Assembly: GCA_019925095.2 (NCBI GenBank)
Contig: CM034391.1
Location: 25,471,051-25,535,050, forward strand
Source: Dendrolimus kikuchii
Taxonomy: Eukaryota > Arthropoda > Insecta > Lepidoptera > Lasiocampidae
Reading direction: 5' to 3'
DNA length: 64,000 nt
The notes below the pieces were generated by a model, which was not told the origin of the DNA, did not search any database, and worked only from the letters and a program-made list of their open reading frames with translations. Each line of letters starts with the position of its first letter. Positions within the stretch are counted from its first letter, which is position 1. The position numbers and the translations under genes are program-made. Of the stretch, positions 10,509 to 20,427 are shown in pieces.

Positions 10509-10711
10509 TCTTATATATAAATCAAAAATAAGAAATATATGTACGCGCATAACTTGAGAACGACTTTACCGATTTTGATGAAATGTTTTGAGTGCGTTTG
10601 AGTTGGTCCCCGGATTATTTATATTTGCAATTGGAATCGCTAGGTGGTGCTGAAATTGGGTTCTAGATTTTTATTTTTTCAAGGCAGGACAACGTCCGCC
10701 GGGACAGCTAG
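10509..10711 (+). mobile_element. Helitron-like short element
   Basis: A|TCTTATATATAAATC at the left and GCCGGGACAGCTAG|T at the right. The interior (AACTTGAGAACGACTTTACC, GAGTTGGTCCCCGG, TTTCAAGGCAGGACAACGTC) matches 2437-2645 and the split copy at 4222-4680. Non-autonomous. Confidence 0.65.
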
Positions 10712-10992
10712 TTTTAAATGTGGCTCTACTATGACTTTATGTAACCAATTATATACCTTGATTATTACAGTTTTGGAATAATTGTAGAGCAAAAACATCA
10801 ATCGAATTGTAAGTATAGATTACAAATTTTTACGGATTCATTTTTATGTCTTATAAAGTTATATTTTTTCAGAAATGGTTAAAACTCTATTTTTAGTTTT
10901 TGTTTATTCAGACGAGTACAATATATGAACAATTTATAGAAAAATAATTTTTATTTTAATTGAGAATTAATTTTCTTAAATTGTATATTTCT

Positions 10993-11304
10993 ATCCGTGC
11001 AGGAACGGAGAAAGAATACAATTTACTGCGGCCGGGCGGCCTGTTATAAGAGGCGACTAAACAACCCACAGCCAGGTGGTAGGGCATTTGCCCGACTAGA
11101 TGGCTACCACCCCTGGTCTAGAGCATGCCACCATAACAACTTTGAGTTGTGTTCCGGCATTAGTGACCAGGTTCCAGACTCCCTTAAGAGAGCAGCAGCG
11201 CATTTGTAGCACGTTCCGTGTTGCAAATGTCCATAGGCGATGGTAACCACTTTCCATCAAGTGGGCCGTCTGCCTGTCTGCTGATCTCCGGCAATAAAAA
11301 AAAA
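10993..11304 (+). mobile_element. Family A repeat, full length
   Basis: ATCCGTGCAGGAACGGAG to GGCAATA plus an A run. One of the best-preserved copies in this orientation. A 70-codon frame starting MQERRKNT is open here as in several other copies, but so is a frame on the opposite strand. Confidence 0.85.
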
Positions 11305-11805
11305 TCATAGTATATTTATATTCAAAGTAAACTTAACTCCAGAATAATTTTAAAGCAATCTTGACTATTAGAATATTAAAGTGCTGTATTTTTTCACACA
11401 GATAAATAGTACTCGTTCTAAAAATTACACAATCTTGCAACCGTGAATTTCATAAACAAATAATTAATTGACTGATCAAAAATGTAAGTAGAACAAGTTA
11501 TTGTCGTCTGTGGTTTATTCATACCCGTACTAGGAATGTCAACACGGCTTAGATCATTTGCTTTTATCGTATTATTGAGTGTATCGGCCCGTCTGACCAC
11601 AAAGTAGAGGGATTTGAAGGGATTTATTTAATGTGCGGACACTGGATTTGTTGTGCAGTACACGATGTTGCTACAACTTGTCTTATTGGGAGATTAGTGT
11701 CGTTAGACGTAAAACAGCATCTCTCTTTTCTAATATTGTGACTTTTGTTTGTTGTAAATGCTTCTATTTTCGAAACAAAAGTGTTATATTCATAATTAAA
11801 ACTAC
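11305..11805. other. Unassigned AT-rich stretch
   Basis: No supportable feature was seen. Confidence 0.4.
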
Positions 11806-12532
11806 ATGCAAAAGTGGATGGATGCAGAAGTCGTGGAAGGCCACGACACACCTTCCATGATCAAATTGATCGTGTACTAGCAGGTGATGTCAGGAGCCTT
11901 AAGAACAGACGAGCGTGCATGACAAGAGTTATGAATAATAAAACTACGTTTTAACGGTTTTAAGCGCGGTAATTTTATTTGATTTTGGTTTTTCCGACGT
12001 TTCGCCCACATTTCAGTGGCCGTGATCACGGAAGACAATAATGTCAAGTGTCACCGAGTATTGTTAAAGTTTTATTTAGCCTACCGCCAACTTGTTAATT
12101 TTAATTATTTAATTTTAATTTTATTTATGGTTATTATTTACTCTATGGGAGCCTAATCTAATTTACTACCGCTTCGCAACATGTTATGGCTTGAAGAGAA
12201 GAATTTAAAGAGAAGAAATTAACAAGTTGGCGGTAGGCTAAATAAAACTTTAACAATACTCGTTGACACTTGACATCTTTGTCTTCCGTGATCACGGCCA
12301 CTGAAAAGTGGCCGAAACGTCGGAAAAACCAAAATCAAATAAAATTACCGCGCTTAAAACCGTTAAAACGTAGTTTTATTATGTATACAAGTCGCGAAAA
12401 CTTAAGAAAATATTAAGAGTTATGAATGTCAAAGAAGCAAGTGAGGTGTGTAAGAATAAGCCTGAATGGCGCTCTGTTGTTCGTGCCTACCCCGCAAGGG
12501 AACTGGCGTGAAGTTATGGATGTATGTATGTA
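11806..12532 (+). mobile_element. RTE-1 LINE copy split by PAL-1
   Basis: The left part (11806-11936) encodes [19 protein letters not shown] and on to ACMTRVMN. The right part (12415-12532) resumes with [10 protein letters not shown] and ends PARELA stop plus an ATGT tail. A 478-bp palindromic element lies between and duplicates AAGAGTTATGAAT at the break. A 3-bp deletion removes one codon at CAGGTGATG. Confidence 0.85.
11937..12414 (+). mobile_element. PAL-1 palindromic element with 13-bp target duplication
   Basis: Arms at about 11937-12103 and 12215-12380 are near-perfect reverse complements of ~165 bp; both contain TTTTAACGGTTTTAAGCGCG-type text, CCGTGATCACGG and GGCGGTAGGCTAAATAAAAC. 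A spacer of ~110 bp contains ACCGCTTCGCAACATGTT. A 34-bp tail TGTATACAAGTCGCGAAAAC... follows only the right arm and recurs at 16340-16365 and 24565-24598. AAGAGTTATGAAT flanks both sides (11924-11936 and 12415-12427), which fits target-primed reverse transcription better than cut-and-paste. Class unknown; a Penelope-like or LINE-mobilised element is possible. Confidence 0.75.
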
Positions 12533-12736
12533 CAGTAGTCATAATTTAATTATGTGTATCTGTTATAGTCAAAGGTCGATATGCAGTCTCTTCCCGAAAT
12601 GACTGGTTTATCCTAGGTTTGACAAAGGCCTTTCTAAAGTATTTTTAGTCATACCTAGAAGTATCTAACTTTTTAGTCAAACGTTGAACGTAAAATAATC
12701 TGTTTCGAGCTTTGCCTAGTCGATCCTAGAAGTGAC

Positions 12737-12964
12737 TTTTTTTATTGCAGGAGTTCAGCAGCTGCCTGTCTGCTCTTATTGTCAGCGGTTACCATCGCCT
12801 ATAGACATTTGCAACACCAAAGGTGCTACAAATGCTTTACTGCTCTCTTAAGGGAGACTGGAACCTGGTCACTAATGCCAGAACACGACTCAAGATTGTT
12901 ATGGCGACGTACTCTAGACCAGGGGTGGTAGCCATCCAGTCGGGCAAATGCCATACCACCTGGC
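12737..12964 (-). mobile_element. Family A repeat, 5'-truncated
   Basis: T run and TATTGCAGGAGTTCAGCA at the left; stops at CATACCACCTGGCAC. The primer-like first ~70 bp are missing, and a small rearrangement (CTGCCTGTCTGCTC) sits next to the tail. Confidence 0.75.
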
Positions 12965-13310
12965 ACATTCTAAGACTAAGGCAGACTCGGTCAAACGTCG
13001 ATTCATGCTGCACTTGTTACACGTTTAATGATTGCATAAATTAGTCTCTCCTAAGTTAGACAAAAACTCATTAGTCAAAGGCAGAAAAACGTCATTTATT
13101 TGGACTTTGACTAAGACCTCATGTCAGAGCTGAGGTTTGACTAGTCTCACCTAGGAGCGTCAGAGCTTCGATGTTTTCTTCAATCCTTTGTCTGAGACTA
13201 AAAAGTATAATTTAGAAATTGTTATTTGCTAGATACAAACTCATACAATTTGTAAGGTAAAAGGGCACGCACCTTGCACAAATTTGTCGTGTCCTACGAT
13301 AGCTTTTTTT
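12965..13310. other. Unassigned stretch
   Basis: It shows recurring TAGTC/GACTAG and TTTGACTA motifs, also around 12600-12730 and 17400-17480 (GACTAGTCAAACCTAAGAGG), suggesting an old dispersed repeat. The ends are not definable. Confidence 0.3.
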
Positions 13311-13555
13311 TTATAATAATAATCGGCAGACAAACACACACACATTGTATATCCCCAAATTAAGCAAGTTACGCTTGTGTTATGGGTAATATACAACGGA
13401 CTACTCTGGGGCCGATCCCAGACACCCAGACCATAGTAAATAACGGAGAAAAGACGTTTTCCAAAATTTACTATACCAGGAATCGAACCCGGAACCTCTG
13501 CGTTGCAGTGAGGTAGGCCGGCAAAGGCTTAGCTCGCTCAACCACAGAGGCCGTC
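13311..13555 (-). mobile_element. tRNA-derived SINE (SINE-D), full copy
   Basis: Inverted copy of 6742-6985: an ATA-rich tail at 13311, then CGGCAGACAAACACAC, the B box as CCAGGAATCGAACCC, and the head as ACCACAGAGGCCGTC at 13555. Confidence 0.85.
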
Positions 13556-13944
13556 GAGCTATGAGCAGGCACCAGTAGAAACACTCTCACATCTTCTAAG
13601 TTTAATATATATATAAGTTTTATACACGTCGCGGCGCGGATGGATTGATTTTAAGATTTTATTGTTAAATATTTTTGAGTAGAAACTTTAAGTTTGCGTA
13701 CGTGCGTAGCGAGCGGATTTTGCAACGTCTCGTTTTTGGCGGGAAGAGGGTAGAGTGGGGAGATTTTGGGTATGGAATGGGAAGGAACGAATGGAATGAA
13801 TGGCGCGTACACAATTGTTATTCAAATGTCAACACGTAGTTATGTATTGACGGTAAATTTACTTCGTTTCAGATGAAACGTAACAAAATTTAGCGTTTTT
13901 TGTTGTGAGTTTGTTAAATAGTAAAAAAATAAATTAAGAATAAA

Positions 13945-14070
13945 AATCGGACAAGTGCGTGTGCTTTCTCCGGGTGTTCTCTTGGAGAAGGTTGGGAGCT
14001 TGACTTTTTCTTATTACTCAGCTTCAACTCAGTGAGCAACTACCCCCTGATAGACCTATGGACAACGGCT
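13945..14070 (-). repeat. Short repeat related to the insertion at 23848-23987
   Basis: Shares TCTCCGG.GT.TTCT, the run AACTCAGTG.GCAACTAC and the following CC.CC..TAG with 23848-23987. Only these two copies are seen. Confidence 0.45.
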
Positions 14071-14319
14071 CACTAGAAAGAAGAGAGAAATATAATGTGG
14101 TTTTCTTCTTTGTAAATTAAAAAAAATGTGTGCGTACAATTAAAAAAAGTAGCCTACGAGAGAATGAGATAAATATAGAGTATCAGGAGTATTAGGATAA
14201 TTATAAGGTTTATTATTTTTAAAATATTTTCACCAAGCTCAAAACTTATAATTTAATCCAAAATATTACATTTTAGTATATTAGATATTTAATACCTACA
14301 TATTATAAAAATAAGCCTA

Positions 14320-14408
14320 AGTGTAAGAATAAGCCTAAATGGCGCTCTGTTGTTCGTGCCTACCCCGCAAGGGAACTGGCGTGAAGTTATGTATGTATGT
14401 ATGTATAT
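14320..14408 (+). mobile_element. RTE-1 LINE 3' end
   Basis: The last ~20 codons ([19 protein letters not shown] stop) followed by (ATGT)n. Severely 5'-truncated. Confidence 0.8.
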
Positions 14409-15484
14409 TATAAAAAAAAATCAGATTCCATGTTTTCACTTTAAATAAATGACACAGAGGCTTATGATAACTAAAATAGGAAACAAATGCTCTAGTTTCA
14501 ATTTGATTTATGAGCTTCAAAATATTTCCAAATCTATCTTTAAGAATTAACAGCCTTACTTATAAACGTTTGTTAAATTTTAAGTTACTGCTCAGCAACT
14601 AATTAGTGAAAATCTTACCCATAAACTCCTCTTTAGTCGAGTATTTTGGGTACAACCTACGTTAATCATTCAAATTTCGTTTATCTGTGCTCCTCTTAGG
14701 TAAACGACAGGCAATACACGTTTATAAGTGAAAAAAAAAGATATTCATTGATTAGGGTCTGCTTCTGATTCTCTTACTTAAGAGATGGCTAATCGTTTCT
14801 TAACGAGATTATTATAAGTAAGGCGATAGTGTTTAAATGTACTTATATAGTTATAAAAAACGCGGTCAACGCATATTGAATTGTAAGTTGCATTGAGTCG
14901 AATGTATGTGAGTGTGGATCACAGTTTAAGAGATCTACGCGCGTAATTTGAATTTAAAAAAGAGGGGATTCGTGGATAAGGGACTGAGGGAGGACGTGAG
15001 GACAATTTGACGAATATTGGACATGTTCTCCATTGGATATCAAATGGCAAGCCTACCCGCATGCCTCGCCCCTTGTTCCCCACTAACCGTCGTTATAGAG
15101 GGCCCCACGCTATACTACTAAATTGCTAATGGCGGCACCAAAAGAATGAACCGCAGCGGCACCCTTTTCTCCATATTCATGTATGCCACGGAAACGACGT
15201 CATTTGTCAGAATAAGAAATATCCTAAGTTCTGACTCGGGATACAAGCTAGGTTTACGACGAGTTTCGTTTAAATCTGTTCAGTAGTTTTCAAGTGATGC
15301 TCGGATAGAGAGACTGACAACAAATCAAAAATTGTGAAATAGTATTTACGTAAACTCCTTAACAAACAACCGGAAAATATCAAACACTGGAAGTTTAAAT
15401 ATATTCACTTGCCGGCTTCACAAGTGGCTAATCGAGCACAACTTGTATAGTTTGAAAGAGTTCAAAGTTGGAAAATTACTAATA
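14409..15484. other. Unassigned AT-rich stretch
   Basis: No frame, RNA gene or repeat shared with the rest of the window was found. 13556-13944 is likewise empty. Confidence 0.4.
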
Positions 15485-15740
15485 CAGTAGAACGTTTTTA
15501 GGTCGAACCTCCATAAGTCGAAAACCTCCCAAAGTTGAAAAAAAATTGTGTTGCCTCCCCAAAACCTCCGTTGCTCGAAATCTGAATGCTCTGTAGATCG
15601 AAATAATTAATAAGTCACTATAAGCAAATTCAGTACTTATTTTCCCTCTATAAGTCGAAAAAATAAATTGGACCTCTGTATCTCGAATATAGCAATATTT
15701 GATTTTACAACCTTTGCAACTCGATTATTTGAAAACCGAC
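15485..15740 (+). mobile_element. Possible pogo/Tigger-type MITE end
   Basis: Begins CAGTAGAAC directly after TA, like Tc1/mariner pogo-group termini. It then repeats a degenerate motif of the form CCTC..TAAGTCGAAAA at about 15508, 15566, 15590, 15646, 15674 and 15712. The opposite end is not identifiable, so it is probably truncated. Confidence 0.45.
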
Positions 15741-15775
15741 TTTAAGCATCTGCTGATAATAAGATAAACGCCGAT

Positions 15776-16370
15776 TTCTTGCGCCGCTTCTTCTCTTCAA
15801 GCCCTAACATGCTGCGAAGCGGTAGTAAATTACATTAGGCTTTCATAGAGTAACTAATAACCATGAACAAAATTCAAACTAAATAATTATAATAATAATA
15901 ACTTCACGCCAGTTCCCTTGCGGGGTAGGCACCAACAACAGAGCGCCATTTAGGCTTATTCTTACACACCTCACTTGCTTCTTTGACATTCATAACTCTT
16001 GTCATGCAGGCTCGTCTGTTCTTAAGGCTCCTGACATCACCTTCTGCTAGTACACGATCAATTTGATCATGGAAGGTGTGTCGTGGCCTTCCACAACTTC
16101 TGCATCCATCCACTTTTGCATTGTATATCGGTTTAGTCATTCTTTCATCATGCATTCATTCATCACTAAATAATTAAAATGAACAAATTGGCGGTAGCCT
16201 AAATAAAACTTTATCAATACTCAATGACACTTGACATCTTTGTCTTCTGTGCTCACGGCCACTGAAGAGTGACCGAGACGTCGGAATAATAAAAATCAAA
16301 TAAATTACCGCGCTTAAAACCGTCAAAACGTAGTTTTAATATGTATACCAGTCGCGAAAACTTAATTTTT
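15776..16370 (+). mobile_element. PAL-1 copy, one arm, split by RTE-1
   Basis: The left piece holds the PAL-1 spacer (GCTTCTTCTCTTCAAGCC, GCTGCGAAGCGGTAGTAAAT). The right piece (16177-16370) is the PAL-1 right arm (TTGGCGGTAGCCTAAATAAA, CGTCAAAACGTAGTTTTA) and its tail (GTCGCGAAAACTTAA). An RTE-1 copy is inserted between. No left arm is visible, so this copy is not palindromic. Confidence 0.7.
15890..16164 (-). mobile_element. RTE-1 LINE copy with 12-bp target duplication
   Basis: ACTAAATAATTA flanks it at 15878-15889 and 16165-16176. Its tail here is (TTA)n rather than (ATGT)n. The frame covers [20 protein letters not shown] to PARELA. Confidence 0.9.
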
Positions 16371-16707
16371 TTTTATTGAATTTTCATGCTATGTGTTAGT
16401 TCCTATAGTTTTCTAAACAAATCTTAATTTTCATCCAGTAACGTGAGTACTTTCATGCAATACATATATCTTAATTGAAATCCTCTGTTATTTTCTGTGT
16501 CAGTCTTGAATGTCAGCGACGATCGCTTTGAATTAATATTCCCACCGCAATGACGCACTGCGGTGATACGCAGAATCTCATTTGGTGAAGTGTTAGAAAT
16601 GTTATTCGTAAAACGTAGGGTAGGTATCATAAATACATCGGTTATAATACGTGTTGTTTTTCTATGTTCAAGTAGAACATCGAGGTGTGAAAGACTGCCT
16701 TACGCAA
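16371..16707. other. Unassigned stretch
   Basis: No supportable feature was seen. Confidence 0.4.
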
Positions 16708-16952
16708 CTTTTTTTTATTTATTTTTTATTGCAGGAATTCAGCAGACAGGCAGACGGCCCACTTGATGGAAAGCGGTTACCATCGCCTATAGACATTTGC
16801 AACACCAAAGGTGCTACAAATGGGCTGCTGCTCTCTTAAGGGAGACTGGAACCTGGTCACTAATGCCGGAACACAGCTCAAGGTTGTTATGGCGACATAC
16901 TTTAGACCAGGGGTGGTAGCCATCCAGTCGGGCAAATGCCCTACCACCTGGC
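16708..16952 (-). mobile_element. Family A repeat, 5'-truncated
   Basis: T-rich tail, TATTGCAGGAATTCAGCAG, then the body to CCCTACCACCTGGCA. Confidence 0.8.
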
Positions 16953-17028
16953 AAAACCTGGCAACTTAACTATATGTCTTAAAAGACCTAAAAATACATC
17001 ATTAGCAAAGTGAGTACTTTATTACTTG

Positions 17029-17112
17029 AACGGGAAAAGGATACTAATTCCTGCAGCAGGGCGGCCTGTCGTAAGAGGCGACAAAACAACCCACAGCCAG
17101 ATGGTAGGGCTT
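17029..17112 (+). mobile_element. Family A repeat, 5' fragment
   Basis: Only the first ~80 bp (TCCTGCAGCAGGGCGGCCTG to GGTAGGGC). It stops abruptly, with no A tail. Confidence 0.65.
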
Positions 17113-17199
17113 GTAGCAGCCAGAGGTAGAGGTTAAATGATACTTCAGATGGCAGAGAGTAGTATTGACTGTCGAGTGCTGATGTGAACTGAAGTGAAT

Positions 17200-17400
17200 T
17201 GGTTTATTTTGAAAACGGTAACCTTAAGTACAAGTCGTACTTAGCAATACGACTTGTTAATATTTGTACTTAAGGAGTGGAAAAAAGAATCGCAACGGAT
17301 AAGTGGAAAAACGAATGGCAATGGTTAAGTGGAAAAATGAATCGCAACTGACAAGTGGAAAAACGAATCGCAACGGACAAGTGGAAAAACTTCAACTGAC
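17200..17400. repeat. Inverted repeat followed by ~26-bp tandem array
   Basis: CCTTAAGTACAA...TTGTACTTAAGG forms a hairpin at about 17220-17274. From 17275 to 17395 a unit of the form AAGTGGAAAAACGAATCGCAACGGAC is repeated about five times with drift. The same unit occurs once or twice inside the arms of PAL-2 (23303-23330, 58478-58525, 60955-60980). Confidence 0.8.
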
Positions 17401-17539
17401 AACAACAATATTTATTTTGACTTTGACATAGAGGCTTGACTAGTCAAACCTAAGAGGGCTAGAGTTTCGATGTTTGACTATAACATCTATATATTGCTCG
17501 CATGGAGGAGTATGAAATTTCGCAGACTTATAGTTTACT

Positions 17540-17784
17540 AGCTGTGCTCGCGACGCCGTCCGCGTGGAGTTTGTTTTCAAAGACCGCCCGATTTTGAAAC
17601 ATTTTTCATTGCTGCTCCGCTCCTATTGGTCTTAGCGTGATGATATATAGCCTATAGCCTTCTTCGATAAATGGGCTATCTAACACTGAAAGAATTTTTC
17701 AAATCAGACCAATAGTTCCTGAGATTAGCGCGTTCAAGCAAACAAACAAACAAACTCTTCAGCTTTATATATTAGTATAGATAA
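17540..17784 (-). mobile_element. Helitron-like short element
   Basis: On the minus strand it starts TCTATACTAATATATAAAGC after an A and ends GCACAGCTAG before a T (left end here). The interior ATATATCATCACGCTAAGACC, AGGAGCGGAGCAGCAATG and GAACTATTGGTCTGATTTG recurs at 21188-21432 and within 26568-27332 and 30974-31735. Confidence 0.7.
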
Positions 17785-17821
17785 CTAGTTGTATATATAC
17801 CTACATTTTTTCGGGGAGAGA

Positions 17822-17876
17822 GAGCCTGGTGATCAGTCACACAGGATTTTTCCTTCTACTGACACCAGGCTCTCGA
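17822..17876. other. Long hairpin
   Basis: GAGAGCCTGGTG(A)TCAGT pairs with ACTGACACCAGGCTCTC around a ~20-nt loop, giving 17 pairs with one bulge. It lies just after the Helitron-like element, with a short AT-rich tail. It may be the 3' hairpin of an unidentified retroelement. Confidence 0.65.
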
Positions 17877-17965
17877 CAATTTTTATTAATTTAAAACCTT
17901 TTTTAGCAATTACTTATGTTATGTTTTGTTGTTAGAGCAAATTAATAAATATTATTATTACTACT

Positions 17966-18170
17966 GCGCCCCGCGGTTTCGGTGATGGAAAATCGTTATA
18001 TTTTGCATAATTCACACTATATCTTTATAAATTATAGCTTATGTATTATTAAGTGTAAGATATATTATTGTAAAGTTTCATCAAAATCCGTTCGGCAGTT
18101 TTTGGGTGAAAGAGTAACAAACATACATTCTTACAAACTCGCGTTTATAATATTATTAGCGGCCCGGCGC
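17966..18170 (-). repeat. Helitron- or LINE-end-type repeat
   Basis: GCCCCGCGGTTTCG ... TTTCATCAAAATCCGTTCGGCAG ... AGTAACAAACATAC ... TTTATAATATTATTAGC: the same architecture as the A|TC...CTAG|T repeats when read on the minus strand. The ends are decayed. Confidence 0.4.
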
Positions 18171-18218
18171 GCTTTAACCCGCGCTCTGTCCCGCTCCCGT
18201 GGTATATAGCGTCATGTC

Positions 18219-18476
18219 ATATAGCCTATGACACTCCCTGTTAACGTAGCTTTCCAACAGTAAAATAATTTTTAAAATTGGTTTAGTAGATCCAGAGATT
18301 ACCCCCTACAACGTCACAAACTTTACCTCTTTATAATATTAGTATAGTTATATAGCCTATGACACTCCCTGTTAACGTAGTTTCCAACAGTAAAAGAATT
18401 TTTAAAATCGGTTTCGTAGATCCAGAGATTACCCCCTGCAATGTCCAAACTTTACCCTCTTTATAATATTAGTATA
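18219..18476. repeat. Tandem duplication, 131-bp unit
   Basis: ATAGCCTATGACACTCCCTG begins at 18221 and again at 18352, with GGTTT.GTAGATCCAGAGATT and TTTATAATATTAGTATA in both. Each unit is the 5' portion of a Helitron-like repeat on the minus strand, so this is a partial tandem copy. Confidence 0.75.
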
Positions 18477-18484
18477 TATATAGT

Positions 18485-18726
18485 ACATAAATACATACAT
18501 ACATAACTTCACGCCAGTTCCCTTGCGGGGTAGGCACGAATAACAGGGTGCCATTTAGGCTTATTCTTACACACCTCACTTGCCTCTTTGACATTCATAA
18601 CTCTTGTCATGCAAGCTCGTCTGTTCTTAAGGCTCCTGACATCACCTTCTGCTAGTACACGATCAATTTGATCATGGAAGGTGTGTCGTGGCCTTCCACG
18701 ACTTCTGCATCCATCCACTTTTGTGG
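18485..18726 (-). mobile_element. RTE-1 LINE copy with 11-bp target duplication
   Basis: ATATATATAGT flanks it at 18474-18484 and 18727-18737. A CATA tail on the left and a frame from [14 protein letters not shown] to PARELA; truncated 5' at the codon for VDG. Confidence 0.9.
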
Positions 18727-18737
18727 ATATATATAGT

Positions 18738-19430
18738 GAGTGGGATTATTAAAAAAAATGCGAGCGAAGTTTCGCTGGCACATACTACTAAATAAATTTC
18801 TTCATAAACGCTCCCGTAACTCAAGTATATGTCTGGAATCTAAACCTTTTTCTGAACTGAATAAATGTCCATACAATTTTACGTTCATAGCGTGAAATAT
18901 TATTTTGTATTTCTTCTCGTTTCATTTCTGAGCTTTCACAACCCTTCCTGGCGTTTTCACGAATGATTTGTTGATGTAATGTCATTTTGAGATTGAGAAT
19001 CCTGCGTTCGGTATTTTCCGGGCACGTTATTTCGGGAACGTTTTTAGTGCGTGCTTGTTTCTATATTATAGAGTAGTTTACACCGCAGCTGCGCCGCGGA
19101 TCAACCTTTAGAGCGTGCTTCTTGTTTAAAGAGCAGGCGTTAATACAGGTTATATTGTACTAAATTTTTATATTACCAATTTCATTTTATATCGCAAACT
19201 ATCCCATCTCCCGGAATGAGTATTTATGACCATTTTTGGTATGAAAACTACATTTAAACAAAATTACAGCAAATCCAGTATTCCTAGTAGTTTGCCGTGA
19301 AAGCTCAACAGAAAAACATACCGAGTTACTATTGTATTTTTTATAGACGTATATTTTATATCAATAAACTTTATCTTTATTTAAAACCGTCCTACTTTTA
19401 TTTATCCATCCCTCGTCTATGAAAACTACA
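18738..19430. other. Unassigned AT-rich stretch
   Basis: No supportable gene or repeat was seen. Confidence 0.4.
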
Positions 19431-19435
19431 TAAAT

Positions 19436-19700
19436 GACAAAAAGGACACAAAGGACAAAAAGGACGAAGATGACAAAAGCACGAAGATGACAAAAAGGAC
19501 GAAGATGACAAAAGTACGAAGATGACAAAAGAACGAAGATGACAAAAAGGATGAAAATGACAAAAGTACGAATATGACAAAAGAACGAAGATGACAAAAG
19601 GACGAAAATGACAAAAAAGACGAAGATGATAAAAAAGACGAAGATGACAAAAAGGACAAAGATGACCTAAGGACGAAGATGACCAAATTGACCAAAGTAA
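19436..19700. repeat. Minisatellite, ~15-18 bp unit
   Basis: About fifteen units of the form GATGACAAAA(A)GNACGAA with length variation. Because units are 15, 16 or 18 bp, every frame shifts; the long Ser/Phe/Leu frames on the minus strand are by-products. Confidence 0.9.
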
Positions 19701-19789
19701 TCAAAATTACGGAAATGGCCAAAAAAGCCTATGCTACGTTCTGGGATAACTTTTACATAAATCTATCCCATTATCCGGAATAAAAATTA

Positions 19790-20065
19790 TCCCTAGTCCA
19801 CCCTCGCAATTAAAGTTACATACATATCGAGTTTCAGCCAAATCGGTATATTACTTTTTCTGTAAAAGCATAACAAACAGAAAGACAAATATATTTTTAT
19901 CCCGGAAACTATCCCATTCTTCGGAATAAAAAGTAACCTATGTTCATTCTCAGCATCGATAATATACATATATGAGTTTCAGCCAAATCGGTCCAGTAGT
20001 CTTTCCGTGAAAACGGAACATATAGACAGATAGACAGAGTTACTTTCGCATTTATAATATTAATA
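19790..20065 (-). repeat. Helitron-like element, 5' part, with internal duplication
   Basis: Two related halves each contain ATCCCATT.T.CGGAATAAAA and GAGTTTCAGCCAAATCGGT. The right end reads TTTATAATATTAATAGGGAT, the reverse complement of an A|TC start. At 20073-20130 the 3' end of another such element abuts (CTAGGATATGCCCGCGACTT). Confidence 0.45.
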
Positions 20066-20176
20066 GGGATATACTAGGATATGCCCGCGACTTCGTCCTC
20101 GCTTGACTTGAAATTCCCGGGAATTCCCGGGACCCGGAGAACCCTGCGTCCAGGAGGCCTGTAGGCCTGTTATTAT

Positions 20177-20420
20177 GACGGCCTCTGTGGTTGATCGGGC
20201 TAAGCCTTTGCCGGCATACCTCACTTCAACGCAGTGGCTCCGGGTTCGATTCCTGGTATAGTAAATTTCGGAAACGTATTTTCTCCGTTATTTACTATGG
20301 TCTGGGTGTCTGGGATCGGCCCCAGAGTAGTCCGTTGTATATTACCCATAACACAAGCGTAACTTGCTTAATTTGGGGATATACAATGTGTGTGTTTGTC
20401 TGCCGATTATTATTATTATG
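20177..20420 (+). mobile_element. tRNA-derived SINE (SINE-D), full copy
   Basis: Head GACGGCCTCTGTGGTTGATC, B box GGGTTCGATTCC, and a (TTA)n-type tail. One head change (GAGC to GATC) relative to 6742-6985. Confidence 0.85.
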
Positions 20421-20427
20421 ATTAAAA

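Noticed and set aside
17200..17400. CRISPR-like array
   Set aside because: Units are head-to-tail without unique spacers, in a eukaryotic genome.
19361..19722. Ser/Phe/Leu-rich frames on the minus strand
   Set aside because: They lie on a 15-18 bp minisatellite; the composition follows from the repeat unit.
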